Assembly: GCF_026626335.1 (NCBI RefSeq)
Contig: NZ_JAPNTZ010000003.1
Span: 372,001-436,000, forward strand
Source of the DNA: Paractinoplanes pyxinae
GTDB taxonomy: Bacteria; Actinomycetota; Actinomycetes; Mycobacteriales; Micromonosporaceae
Length of the DNA stretch: 64,000 bases
Direction of reading: 5' to 3'
A program made the translations under genes and the position numbers. Shown here in pieces: positions 8,727 through 17,365 of the stretch. Every line of letters starts with the position of its first letter. Within the stretch, counting starts at the first letter, position 1. The notes below the pieces were generated by a model that was not told where the DNA came from, ran no database searches, and saw nothing but the letters and a program-made list of their open reading frames with translations.

Positions 8727-9707
8727 ATGGAGCTCCGTCAGCTTCGCTACTTCGTCGCCGTGGCCGAGGAGCTCAGCTTCGCCCGGGCCGCCGGGCGGCT
8801 GCGCATCGCCGGTCCGTCGCTGTCCCAGCAGATCAAGGCGCTGGAACGCGATCTGGGCAGCCGCCTGTTCGACCGTGATCGGCGGTCGGTCGCGTTGACC
8901 CCGGCCGGCACGCTGCTGCTGCCCCGGGCCAAGGCGCTGCTCGACCAGGCCGACGAATTGCGCCGTACGGTGGGCAGCCTCTCCGCCTCCGAGCCGGTGC
9001 GCCTGGGCTACGTGAACTGGCGCCCGGCCGACCTCGAGCAGCGCGCGGCCGGCCTGGCCCAGCTGGTGATCGACGCCTGGGTGCTGCCCTCGCACACCCA
9101 GGCGGCCCGCGTCGCCGACGGCAGCCTCGATCTGGCCATCTGCTGGGTGCCGCGCAGCACCCTGATCGACGACCACCTGGAGGCCCGCCTGCTCGGCTCG
9201 GACCGCCTCTACGCGATCAGCACCGGCACCGCCACCACGCCGATCCGGGCCCGCGACGCCACGCTGCTGATCGACGCCGACGAGACCAGCTGGTCGTCCT
9301 GGAACCGCTGGGCCAAGTCGATGGCGGCCGAGACCGGAGCCCATGCGGTCGACGTCCCCGAGGGTGGCTCGACCGGTCAGGCGTTCTTCGACCACGTGCG
9401 CCGGTTGGGCCGCCCGCTGGTCAACAACCCCAAGGGGCAGACCGCTGCCGTGCCGCCCGACCTGGTGGCCCGCCCGATCCAGCGTCCCGCCGTGTACTGG
9501 ACGTGGTCGCTGGTCTCGCGGCGCGACGAGCCCCGGGCGGCCGTGCGGGCGCTGGTCGAGGCGCTGACCCGCTCGGTCGACCGGCTCTGCCTGGAGGATC
9601 CGAACGCCTGGCTGCCGGCCGACGACCCGCACCGCGCTATGCCGTCGGCAGACGCCGGCGGTACGGCTTGGTCGCCCACGGCACGCCCATCTCCGACGGC
9701 AGAGTGA
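8727..9707 (+). CDS. LysR-family transcriptional regulator
   Basis: A 326-residue protein starting [22 protein letters not shown], the standard LysR HTH, with [14 protein letters not shown] as recognition helix. The effector-binding part spans about 90-300. It is divergent from the SDR/NTF2 pair, which it probably controls. The last roughly 24 codons overlap the convergent oxidoreductase gene by 71 bases, and the tail (rich in Pro, Thr and Ser) is not conserved-looking; the original stop may have been lost and the frame extended into its neighbour. Ligand unknown. Confidence 0.87.
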   Translation: MELRQLRYFVAVAEELSFARAAGRLRIAGPSLSQQIKALERDLGSRLFDRDRRSVALTPAGTLLLPRAKALLDQADELRRTVGSLSASEPVRLGYVNWRPADLEQRAAGLAQLVIDAWVLPSHTQAARVADGSLDLAICWVPRSTLIDDHLEARLLGSDRLYAISTGTATTPIRARDATLLIDADETSWSSWNRWAKSMAAETGAHAVDVPEGGSTGQAFFDHVRRLGRPLVNNPKGQTAAVPPDLVARPIQRPAVYWTWSLVSRRDEPRAAVRALVEALTRSVDRLCLEDPNAWLPADDPHRAMPSADAGGTAWSPTARPSPTAE

Positions 9708-10707
9708 GCGTCGACGCCGCCCGGCGCAGCAGCGCGTTGATCCCGGGGATGGTCCGGTGCGGCCCGTCGATCCTCGCTTCCAGGAACTGTGGCTCGGGGG
9801 CTTCGGTCAGAGTTTGCAGTACGGCGGTGAAGTCGGCGGTCGACTCGAGCGGCACCAGCAACGGCGTCCCCTCGGCCCGGTGCCGCAGCAGGTCGCTGAG
9901 CAGATCGGTGCGCCCGGGCACCTCGGTGAGCGGGGAATCAGGCAGCGCCAGCCGGTCGGTCGGATACTCCAACAGCATCCGCCCTTCCCGCCCGCGTGCC
10001 TCGATCTCGCCCGCGATGAAGTCCTCACCGGCCAGCGTCACCGCGATCAGCAGCGGCAGTCCGCTCTCGAACGTGACGCGGGCGAACGCCGTGTCCTCCA
10101 CCTCGATCTCCCGCACCCGGTACCGCTCGACCTCCAGCCGCCGCGGCCGTCCCGCACCGGCCGCCGTGCCCGACGCGAGCGCCTGCATCACCGCGTGGGC
10201 CAGCGGATTGATCAGGGCGCCGTCGACCATCCGCCGACCGGCCCACGGCGACCGGGCGTAGTAGGCGTCGTCCCGCTTCCACGAGGCCACCGCGCTCAGG
10301 CTGGTCGCCCCGGGCAGAAGCGAGCGAAATCGGGCCCAGGCCACGGATCCGAGCGCCTGGAACCCGACCTGACACGACCGGCCGGACGACTTCAACGCGT
10401 CCAGCAACGTCTCGTGCTCGGCCAGCGAGGTGACCGGCGGCTTCTCCAGCAGCAGGTCGCACCCCGCGTCCAGCGCGTCCAGGGCGATCGGCAGATGCGT
10501 GTGTGGCGGGGTGCAGATCACCACCACCTCGGGCCGGGTGGCCGTCAGCAGCTCGCGGTGGTCGGTGAAGGCGGGCGCATCCGGCGGCGGGTCGATCGGC
10601 TGCACGTCGGCCAGACCCACCAACTCGACATCGGGCAACGAGGCGATGAGCCGCCGGTGCCACCGCCCGTGCCCGTTGGCCCCGATCAACGCGACCCGGG
10701 TCGGCAT
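9637..10707 (-). CDS. Gfo/Idh/MocA family oxidoreductase
   Basis: A 356-residue NAD(P)-dependent sugar or polyol oxidoreductase. The N-terminal Rossmann domain begins [19 protein letters not shown], and DLLLEKPP is the EKP motif that carries the catalytic Lys. I chose ATG 10707 because it overlaps the TGA of the upstream dehydrogenase gene (TGATG), giving coupled translation, and places the Rossmann strand at the N-terminus. It is the last gene of the five-gene uronate operon. The substrate is not predictable from sequence; an inositol, uronate or glycoside-derived sugar would fit the context. Confidence 0.85.
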   Translation of the reverse strand: MPTRVALIGANGHGRWHRRLIASLPDVELVGLADVQPIDPPPDAPAFTDHRELLTATRPEVVVICTPPHTHLPIALDALDAGCDLLLEKPPVTSLAEHETLLDALKSSGRSCQVGFQALGSVAWARFRSLLPGATSLSAVASWKRDDAYYARSPWAGRRMVDGALINPLAHAVMQALASGTAAGAGRPRRLEVERYRVREIEVEDTAFARVTFESGLPLLIAVTLAGEDFIAGEIEARGREGRMLLEYPTDRLALPDSPLTEVPGRTDLLSDLLRHRAEGTPLLVPLESTADFTAVLQTLTEAPEPQFLEARIDGPHRTIPGINALLRRAASTLTLPSEMGVPWATKPYRRRLPTA

Positions 10708-12155
10708 CACAGGCCGGCCAGGGTGGTGGCGACGCCGTGCTTTTCCAGGGCGGTCAGCCACTCCACGAGGGCGGCCCGTAGGTCGGCGTCCTCGGCCAGG
10801 GCGGGGCTGAAGACGGTGTCCAGGCCGAGCAGCGCGTCGACCACGCCGTCCGGGGTGTCGGGGGCGGCGGCGAGCCGGGCGCGGATACGGTCGGCCAGCG
10901 GGTCGTCCAGCGGCAGCGGGCGGCCCTCGTCGGAGACGCCCTGGACGAACCGCATCCAGGCCACCACCACCAGCGCCGCCCAGCGGGGGACGGCGCCGGC
11001 CTCGCGGCGCTGCTGGATGGTGTGCAGCACGCGGGGCGGCAGCTTCTGCGAGCCGTCGCCGGCCACCTGCGTGGTCCGGTACACGATGGCCGGGTTGGCG
11101 AACCGGGCCAGCACCTCTTCGCCGTACGAAATCGTGTCGATCCCGGCCGGGGCGACCAGGCTCGGCGCGATGTCCTCGGCGATGAGCCGCCGCAGGACCC
11201 CGGCCATCCCCGGCAGTTCGAGGGCGGCCGCGATGGTCTCCTGGCCGGCCACCGCGCCCAGGTAGGCGATCGCCGAGTGCACCCCGTTCAGCGTCCGCAG
11301 CTTCAACGTCTCCCAGGGCCGGGGATCGCCGGTCAGCACCGCCCCGGCCTTCTCCCAGGCGGGCCGGCCGGCCGGGAAGGCGTCCTCGATCACCCAGGCC
11401 AGGTAGGGCTCGCCGTTGACGGCCGCCCGATCCCGTACGCCCAAGGTCTTCGCGGCCAGGGCCAGGGTGTCGGCCGTGGTGGCGGGCACGATCCGGTCGA
11501 CCATCGTGCCGGGGGTGGTCACGTTCTCGCGCACCCAGTCGCTGATCCCCTTGGCCACGGCCAGCGTGTCGATCAGGCCGCGCATCCGGTGCCCGTTGGC
11601 CGGCAGGTTGTCACAGCTGACCAAAGCGATCGGCCCCGCGTCGGCCCGTCGTCGCGCGCACATGCCACGGATGAGCAGACCCGGCACCGTACGCGGGGCG
11701 CGATCGGTCTCGAGGTCGGCCCGCAACTCGTCGTCGAGCAGCAGCCGCCCGGTCGTCCCGTCGAGCCGGTAGCCCTTCTCGGTCACGGTCAGCGTGACGA
11801 CCTTGACCGCCGGGTCGGCCAGCAGCGCCACCACCGCGTCCGGGTCGGCCGCGGCCAGCATCTGCCCGGCCGACGCGCCGATGACCCGGGTGCTGCTGCC
11901 GTCGGGGCCGAGCGTGGTGACGCTGAACAGCCCGTCCTGGGCCCGCATGGCATCGACGATCTCGGGCGATCGGGGCGCGACGTGGACGATGCCCCAGTCG
12001 CCGCCGTCCGCGGCCATCGCGTCCTCGGTGAAGACGGCCTGGTGGGCGCGGTGGAAGGCGCTGACGCCGAGGTGGACGATCCCGGGCGCGGGCGCGTCGA
12101 TCCGCGGCCGGCTCGCGGCGGGCACACTGCTGAGATTCGCGCGGCTCAGTTCCAT
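10707..12155 (-). CDS. mannitol dehydrogenase-family hexuronate reductase (UxuB/UxaB type)
   Basis: A 482-residue protein of the long-chain mannitol dehydrogenase family, the group of fructuronate reductase (UxuB) and tagaturonate reductase (UxaB). The N-terminal domain has GIVHLGVSAFHRAHQAVF (nucleotide-binding start), and KLRTLNGVHSAIAYLG contains the family KxxxxNGxHS active-site Lys-Asn-His motif. It starts at ATG 12155, overlapping the fucD-type gene by 10 bases. In an operon with a UxaC isomerase it should reduce the keto-uronate to an aldonate (mannonate or altronate) using NADH. Which epimer is used cannot be read from the sequence. Confidence 0.85.
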   Translation of the reverse strand: MELSRANLSSVPAASRPRIDAPAPGIVHLGVSAFHRAHQAVFTEDAMAADGGDWGIVHVAPRSPEIVDAMRAQDGLFSVTTLGPDGSSTRVIGASAGQMLAAADPDAVVALLADPAVKVVTLTVTEKGYRLDGTTGRLLLDDELRADLETDRAPRTVPGLLIRGMCARRRADAGPIALVSCDNLPANGHRMRGLIDTLAVAKGISDWVRENVTTPGTMVDRIVPATTADTLALAAKTLGVRDRAAVNGEPYLAWVIEDAFPAGRPAWEKAGAVLTGDPRPWETLKLRTLNGVHSAIAYLGAVAGQETIAAALELPGMAGVLRRLIAEDIAPSLVAPAGIDTISYGEEVLARFANPAIVYRTTQVAGDGSQKLPPRVLHTIQQRREAGAVPRWAALVVVAWMRFVQGVSDEGRPLPLDDPLADRIRARLAAAPDTPDGVVDALLGLDTVFSPALAEDADLRAALVEWLTALEKHGVATTLAGL

Positions 12156-13423
12156 GCCGGGCCGCCCGGGAACGAGAACTCGGCGATCGACTCGGGCCGC
12201 AGGTCGGAGCTGTAGCCCGGGAGCTCCGGCACGAGGTAGCGGCCGTCCCGCGTACGGACCGGGTCGGTGAAGTGCTCGTGCAGGTGGTCGACGTACTCGA
12301 CCATGCGGCCGTCCAGCGACGTGCCGACCCGCAGGTAGTCGAAGATCGCCAGGTGCTGCACCAGCTCGCACAGGCCGACGCCGCCCGCGTGCGGGCACAC
12401 CGGCACGCCGAACTTGGCCGCCAGCAGCAGTTCGGCCAGCACCTCGGGGATGCCCGCGACCCGGCACGCGTCGACCTGCATGACGCCGATCGCCTCGGCC
12501 TGCAGCAGCTGCTTGAAGATGACCCGGTTGGCCGCGACCTCGCCGGTGGCGACCCGGATCGGGGCCACCGCCCGCTGGATGCGGGCATGGCCGAGCACGT
12601 CGTCGGGATGGGTCGGCTCCTCGATCCAGTACGGGTCGAACTCGGCCAGCCGGGTCATGTTGGCGATGGCCTCGTCGACGCCCCAGATCTGGTTGGCGTC
12701 CATCATCAGCAGCGAGTCCGGTCCGATCTCGGCCCGGATGATGGCGGCCCGGCGCAGGTCGTCCTCGATCGGGCCGCCGACCTTCATCTTCATGGCCCGC
12801 CAGCCCTCGGCGTAGGCCTGCCGGCTGAGGGCGCGCACCTTGTCGTCCGGGTACCCGAGCCAGCCGACGCTTGTGGTGTACGACGGAAAGCCGTCCGCCC
12901 GCAGCTGGGCCAGCCGGTCGTCGAGGCCGTCGCGCCCCTTGTCCAGGATGGCGGCCGCCTCGGCCGGGGTGAGCGCGTCGTCGATGTGCCGGAAGTCCAC
13001 ACACGACACCAGCTCGTCGGTCGGCAGCTCGGCCAGCAGTTGCCACATCGGCTTGCCGGCCACCTTGGCGCGGGCGTCCCAGATCGCGTTGACCACGGCG
13101 CCGGTCGCCATGTGCAGGGCGCCCTTCTCGGGCCCGATCCAGCGCAGCTGCGGATGGGCGGTGAGCGCGCGGGGCGGCTCGGCGGTCAGCTCCTCGATGC
13201 TGCGTCCGACGACCAACGGGGCCAATGCCCGTACGCAATCGCAAGTGATTTCATTGCCCTGGCCGTTGGTGAAGGTGAAGCCGGTGCCCGTGACGCCGGC
13301 ATCGGTGGACAGTGTGACGTAGGTGGCGCTGTAGTCGCCGCGATTGATGGAGTCGGAGCCGTCGCCGGCCGCCGCCGTGGGGAACCGGACGTCGTGCACC
13401 TCGAACCCGGTGATGGTGGTCAT
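12146..13423 (-). CDS. fucD: L-fuconate dehydratase-type enolase superfamily enzyme
   Basis: A 425-residue enolase-superfamily dehydratase that matches L-fuconate dehydratase along its whole length: HDVRFPTAAAGDGSDSIN at the start, ESIAEFSFPGG near the end. Active-site residues are intact: Lys212 and Lys214 in MKMKVGG, metal ligands Asp242 (MMDANQ), Glu268 (WIEEP) and Glu295 (ATGE), and His345 (PHAGGVGLCE). These sit at a constant offset of six from my memory of the Xanthomonas enzyme. The gene overlaps uxaC by 4 bases and the reductase gene by 10. In this operon the natural substrate may be an aldonate from uronate reduction rather than L-fuconate; no other fucose-pathway gene is present. 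Confidence 0.88.
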   Translation of the reverse strand: MTTITGFEVHDVRFPTAAAGDGSDSINRGDYSATYVTLSTDAGVTGTGFTFTNGQGNEITCDCVRALAPLVVGRSIEELTAEPPRALTAHPQLRWIGPEKGALHMATGAVVNAIWDARAKVAGKPMWQLLAELPTDELVSCVDFRHIDDALTPAEAAAILDKGRDGLDDRLAQLRADGFPSYTTSVGWLGYPDDKVRALSRQAYAEGWRAMKMKVGGPIEDDLRRAAIIRAEIGPDSLLMMDANQIWGVDEAIANMTRLAEFDPYWIEEPTHPDDVLGHARIQRAVAPIRVATGEVAANRVIFKQLLQAEAIGVMQVDACRVAGIPEVLAELLLAAKFGVPVCPHAGGVGLCELVQHLAIFDYLRVGTSLDGRMVEYVDHLHEHFTDPVRTRDGRYLVPELPGYSSDLRPESIAEFSFPGGPAWN

Positions 13424-14817
13424 GAGCCGGCCTCCTGGTCGAGCTTGAAGATCCGCTTGGGCAGGTGATAGGCGAGGTCGGCCATCGTCTCGACCGCCTC
13501 GTCGTACGGTAGGCGGTCCTGCGCGACCAGCGAGGCCAGATAGGCCGCGTCGACCCGGCGGGCCACGTCATGGCGGACCGGGATCGAGCAGAAGGCCCGG
13601 GTGTCGTCGACGAACCCGGCCGTGTTGTAGAAGCCGGCCGCGTCGGTGACCGCCTCGCGGAAGCGGCGCATGGCGTCCGGCGTGTCCAGGAACCACCACG
13701 GCGCGCCCAGGAACAGCGCGGGATAGCCGCCGGCCAGCGGGGCCAGCTCGCGGCTGAACGCGGTCTCGTCCAGCGTGTAGAGCACCACCCGCAGGCGCGG
13801 ATCCATGCCGTGCGCCTCCAGCAACGGCCGCAGCGCGTGCACGTAGTCGGTGGCCTGCGGGATGTCGCCACCGACGTCGCGGCCGTGCGCGGCGAACAGC
13901 GCCCGGTTGTGGTCGCGCGAGGCGCCCGGGTGCAGCTGCATCACCAGGCCGTCGTCGATCGACATGCGGGCGAACTCGAGGATCATGTGGCCGCGGAACG
14001 TCTCGGCGTCGGCGGCCGACGTCTGCCCGCGCAGCGCCCGGTCGTAGAGCCTGGCCGCTTCGGCGGGGGAGAGGTCGATCGTGCGGGCCGTGGGGTGGCC
14101 GTGGTCGGACGACGTCGTGCCGATGGCGATGAAGTCCTGGCGGCGGCTGCGCAACGCGGCCAGATATCCCGCGTACGTGCCGGTGTCCTCCCCGGCCAGC
14201 TCGCCCATCCGCGCGACGTTGGCCGCCCAGTCCTCGCGCTCCAGGTCGACCACGTCGTCCGGGCGGAACGTGCTGATCACCCGGCCCTGCCAGCCGTCGG
14301 CGATCAGCTTCGCGTGCCGGGACAGGTCGTCGGTGGGGGACTCGGTGGTCGCCAGCACCTCGAGGCGGAAGCGCTCGAACAGCGCCCGCGGGCGGAACTC
14401 GGGCTCGGTCAGGCGGGCCGCGATGGCGTCGTACACCTCGTCGGCGGTGTCCCGGCTCAACGGGGTCTCGACCTCGAACACCGTACGGAAGGTCTGCTCG
14501 AGCCACAGCCGGGACGGCGTGCCGCGGAACAGGTGCCAGTTCGCTGCCAGCAACCGCCAGATCGTGCGCGGATCCGCCTCGACCGGGCCGCCGTCGCGCC
14601 GCGGCACGCCGAGCCGGTCGGGCGGGATGCCCTGGCTCAGCAGCATCCGCGTCACGTAGTGGTCGGGCACGATGAGCAGCCGGGCCGGGTCGGGGAACGG
14701 TTGGTCGTCGGCCAGCAGCGCCGGGTCGACGTGGCCGTGCGGGCTGATCAGCGGCAGGTCTTTCGCGACCGCGTAGAGCTCGCGGGCCAGGCCGGTGGTG
14801 AGAATCGGGTCGGGCAC
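13420..14817 (-). CDS. uxaC: uronate isomerase (glucuronate/galacturonate isomerase)
   Basis: A 465-residue protein, normal for UxaC, of the amidohydrolase superfamily. It isomerises D-glucuronate to D-fructuronate and D-galacturonate to D-tagaturonate in the cytoplasm. Visible landmarks are the metal-binding HxH in SPHGHVDP near residue 26, the segment TIWRLLAANWHLFRGTPSRLW, and LGAPWWFLDTPDAMRRFRE near the C-terminus. It starts at GTG 14817, preceded by GGAGACGAG and overlapping the TAG stop of the upstream oxidoreductase gene. The position between an oxidoreductase and the dehydratase makes it the entry step of the uronate route. Confidence 0.92.
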   Translation of the reverse strand: MPDPILTTGLARELYAVAKDLPLISPHGHVDPALLADDQPFPDPARLLIVPDHYVTRMLLSQGIPPDRLGVPRRDGGPVEADPRTIWRLLAANWHLFRGTPSRLWLEQTFRTVFEVETPLSRDTADEVYDAIAARLTEPEFRPRALFERFRLEVLATTESPTDDLSRHAKLIADGWQGRVISTFRPDDVVDLEREDWAANVARMGELAGEDTGTYAGYLAALRSRRQDFIAIGTTSSDHGHPTARTIDLSPAEAARLYDRALRGQTSAADAETFRGHMILEFARMSIDDGLVMQLHPGASRDHNRALFAAHGRDVGGDIPQATDYVHALRPLLEAHGMDPRLRVVLYTLDETAFSRELAPLAGGYPALFLGAPWWFLDTPDAMRRFREAVTDAAGFYNTAGFVDDTRAFCSIPVRHDVARRVDAAYLASLVAQDRLPYDEAVETMADLAYHLPKRIFKLDQEAGS

Positions 14818-16100
14818 TATCTCGTCTCCTTCACGTGCGCCGCTGGGCCCGCGCTGCCGTCCAGGCCGGGAAGCTCCTTCACGTGCACCGGCCGGCCGGT
14901 GGTCAGGCTCTCGTTCGCGGCCAGGCCGGTGAGCAGGGCACGGGCGCCGTCGTGGGCGGTGGCCGAGCGGTGCATGGGGTCGGTCTCGCCGCCGAGCAGC
15001 ACGGCGGTCATCCGCTTGTCGGCGCCGCCGTGGCCCTCGCGGTCGACGGGTTGCAGTTCCACGGCGTACGGGGGTGACCAGAACGGCCGGATGGTCAGGG
15101 TGACCGACCCGGATTCCGGGCTGGCGCCCTGTTTCACCTGGCCGGCCGCGCCCGGGCTGACGTGGTCGCTCTCGACCACCTCGAGCTCGAGCCGCCCCCG
15201 GCTCCCGTTGACCATCAGCCGGTAGCCCTCCCAGGGCGCGTAGGCCGTGAGGTGGTAGCTCATCGTGGCGCCGGTGTCGTAGCGGACCAGCACGGCCAGG
15301 TCGTCCTCGATGGTGACGCCGGGCGCGAACACGTCCTGGTCGCGGTGGTAGCCGTCCTCGGCCGCCGGTGCTCCGTAGAGCGCATGCAGCCGCGGGTCGG
15401 CGGTCAGGTCGAGGGCGAACCGGTCGTCGGCCAGGCCGCTCCCACGCCCCTGATCGCCGTAGAAGAACAGCCGCCCGGACGCGTACACCTCGGCCGGGGC
15501 CGCGCCCAGCCACCAGTTCACCAGGTCGAAGTGGTGGCCCGACTTGTGCACGAGCAGCCCGCCCGAGCTGGCTTTGTCGCGGTGCCAGCGGCGGAAGTAG
15601 TCGGCGCCGTGCCGCACGTCGAGCAGCCACTCGAAGTGCACCGAGCCGATCTCGCCGATCTCGCCGCCGGCCAGCAGCGTGCGCACGACCTCGTGCACGG
15701 GGTTGAAGCGGTAGTTGAAGGCGACCTGCACGCGGCGGCCGGTGCGCTCGACGGCGTCCAGGATGCGCTCGCAGCTGGGCGCGTCGACGGTCATCGGCTT
15801 CTCGGTAATGACGTCGCAGCCGGCGTCGAGGGCGGTGACGATGTGGCCGGCGTGGGTGCTGTCCACGCTGGTCACGATCAGCTCGTCGACCCGCTGCTCG
15901 GCCAGCATCCGGGCCAGGTCGTCCGCCTTGTACGTGGGCACCGGCGTCTCGAGCCAGCCGTTGTGCACGTCCATGCGGGCCTGGTTGACGTCGGCCAGGG
16001 CGACCAGCTCGGCGGTGTCCGCGTGGTCGACGGTGACGGCGCGGAGGAACATCCCGGCGCGGTGGCCGGCGCCGATGACGGCGATTCTGCGTCTGTCCAT
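14817..16100 (-). CDS. Gfo/Idh/MocA family oxidoreductase
   Basis: A 427-residue NAD(P)-dependent oxidoreductase. IAVIGAGHRAGMFLRAV forms the Rossmann loop and DVITEKPMTVDAPSCE the EKP motif with the catalytic Lys. It continues with HYDLVNWW-like HHFDLVNWWLG near residue 195, seen in members acting on glycosides or uronates. It is longer than the second copy in this operon and clearly not a recent duplicate of it. I chose ATG 16100, five bases downstream of GGGAG. It is the first gene of the uronate operon; a role in oxidising or trimming an incoming uronide is inference. Confidence 0.87.
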   Translation of the reverse strand: MDRRRIAVIGAGHRAGMFLRAVTVDHADTAELVALADVNQARMDVHNGWLETPVPTYKADDLARMLAEQRVDELIVTSVDSTHAGHIVTALDAGCDVITEKPMTVDAPSCERILDAVERTGRRVQVAFNYRFNPVHEVVRTLLAGGEIGEIGSVHFEWLLDVRHGADYFRRWHRDKASSGGLLVHKSGHHFDLVNWWLGAAPAEVYASGRLFFYGDQGRGSGLADDRFALDLTADPRLHALYGAPAAEDGYHRDQDVFAPGVTIEDDLAVLVRYDTGATMSYHLTAYAPWEGYRLMVNGSRGRLELEVVESDHVSPGAAGQVKQGASPESGSVTLTIRPFWSPPYAVELQPVDREGHGGADKRMTAVLLGGETDPMHRSATAHDGARALLTGLAANESLTTGRPVHVKELPGLDGSAGPAAHVKETR

Positions 16101-16146
16101 GATCACTCCCGGTCGAGGGCTTTCCGGGCGGCAAAGGTTTGCAGCG

Positions 16147-16176
16147 AAGTTAGGACGATCGATCCCACCGCGTCAA
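16147..16176 (-). promoter_or_regulatory. candidate promoter of the uronate operon
   Basis: Read on the minus strand, TTGACG (16176-16171) is followed after 18 bases by TAACTT (16152-16147), about 47 bases before the first gene of the operon. It faces away from the LacI promoter, so both halves of the locus start in this 218-base gap. The -10 match is only moderate. Confidence 0.4.
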
Positions 16177-16250
16177 TAACTCGTGCCCATTTGCCCGGCT
16201 AAGAGCGTGTTGGGAGCGTGCGTCCGTCATCTCGTTGCAACACAAAAGCA

Positions 16251-16279
16251 TTGACAGTCGTGCAACCGCTTGCATTAAT
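16251..16279 (+). promoter_or_regulatory. promoter with LacI-type operator upstream of the lacI-ABC operon
   Basis: TTGACA at 16251-16256 and an ATTAAT-like -10 at 16274-16279 are 17 bases apart. Between them lies TGCAACCGCTTGCA (16261-16274), a palindrome with the central CG and TGCAA arms typical of LacI-family operators. A repressor there would block polymerase binding. The first gene downstream is a LacI regulator, so autoregulation and control of the importer are likely. A shorter palindrome, GTTGCAAC, lies at 16234-16241. Confidence 0.7.
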
Positions 16280-16318
16280 GGCTGTCATCAGTGACCGGGG
16301 CCACAGAGGAGAGTGCAC

Positions 16319-17353
16319 ATGGCGGTGACCATCCGCGACGTTGCTCGGGCGTCCGGCGTGCACATCTCGACGGTGTCGCGCACCTTCTCGGCGCCGCATC
16401 TGGTCAATCCCAACACCCGCAGCCGGGTGCTGGCCCACGCCGAAGAGCTGGGCTACCGCCCCAACCGGGCCGCCCGCGCGCTCATCACCGGCCGCACCTA
16501 CAACATCGGCCTGATCGTGGCCGACATCGCCAACCCGTTCTTCCCGCCGCTGATCAAGGCGGCCGAGAGCCAGGCCCGCCGGCACGACCACCACATCTTC
16601 GTCGCCGACACCAACGAGGACGCGGCGCTCGAGGAGGAGGTGGTGCGCGCCCTGGCCAAGCAGGTCGACGGCGTGCTGCTGGTCAGCCCGCGCATGAGCA
16701 ACGCGCTGATCGAGCAGCTCAGCCGCGAGGTGCCGCTGGTCGTGGTCAACCGGCAGATCGCCGGCATCCCGGCCGTGGTCATGGACGTCGCCCGCGGCGC
16801 CCGCATCGCGGTCGAGCACCTCACCTCGCTCGGCCACCGCCGGATCGCCCTGCTCGGCGGCCCGCGCGGTTCGTGGACGAGCCGGGAGATCCGCCGGTCG
16901 GCGAGCACGACCGCCCGTACGGCCTCGGCCGAGCTGGTCGTCATCGGCCCCAACCCGCCGACCGAGGTCGGCGGGCTCACGGTCGCCCAGGACGTGCTGC
17001 GGGCCGGCGCCACCGCCGTGCTGGCCTACAACGACCTCATGGCGATCGGCCTCATCGAGGGTCTGCTGGCCGCGGGCGCCCGGGTGCCCGAGGACGTCAG
17101 CGTCGTCGGCATCGACGACATCATGCTCAGCCGGCTGACCCGCCCGAAGCTGACCACGGTGGCGACCCCCACCGCCGCCGCTGGTCGGGCGGCCGTCGAC
17201 ATGCTGCTCGCGCATGGCGACGACCGCCGCACCAACGCACACATCTATTTGCAGACCGAACTGGTCATCCGCGACTCGACGGGGCGGGGCCCGGGTCCGC
17301 ACAGCCCTGCGGACCCGGGCGACGTGATCGCCCACGGAGGTGTCGCTTCCTGA
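16319..17353 (+). CDS. LacI-family transcriptional regulator of the uronate locus
   Basis: A 344-residue LacI repressor. MAVTIRDVARASGVHISTVSRTFS is the HTH and hinge start, with NRAARALITGRTYNIGLIV leading into the periplasmic-binding-like core; the core ends with VVGIDDI and RPKLTTVATP. I chose ATG 16319, seven bases after GGAG, rather than the GTG two codons earlier. The gene heads the ABC importer operon and lies divergent from the uxaC operon. The TGCAA-type operator 45 bases upstream is its probable target. The inducer is most likely a uronate or uronate-containing oligosaccharide, an inference from the flanking enzymes. Confidence 0.9.
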   Translation: MAVTIRDVARASGVHISTVSRTFSAPHLVNPNTRSRVLAHAEELGYRPNRAARALITGRTYNIGLIVADIANPFFPPLIKAAESQARRHDHHIFVADTNEDAALEEEVVRALAKQVDGVLLVSPRMSNALIEQLSREVPLVVVNRQIAGIPAVVMDVARGARIAVEHLTSLGHRRIALLGGPRGSWTSREIRRSASTTARTASAELVVIGPNPPTEVGGLTVAQDVLRAGATAVLAYNDLMAIGLIEGLLAAGARVPEDVSVVGIDDIMLSRLTRPKLTTVATPTAAAGRAAVDMLLAHGDDRRTNAHIYLQTELVIRDSTGRGPGPHSPADPGDVIAHGGVAS

Positions 17354-17365
17354 AAAAGGAGCGTC

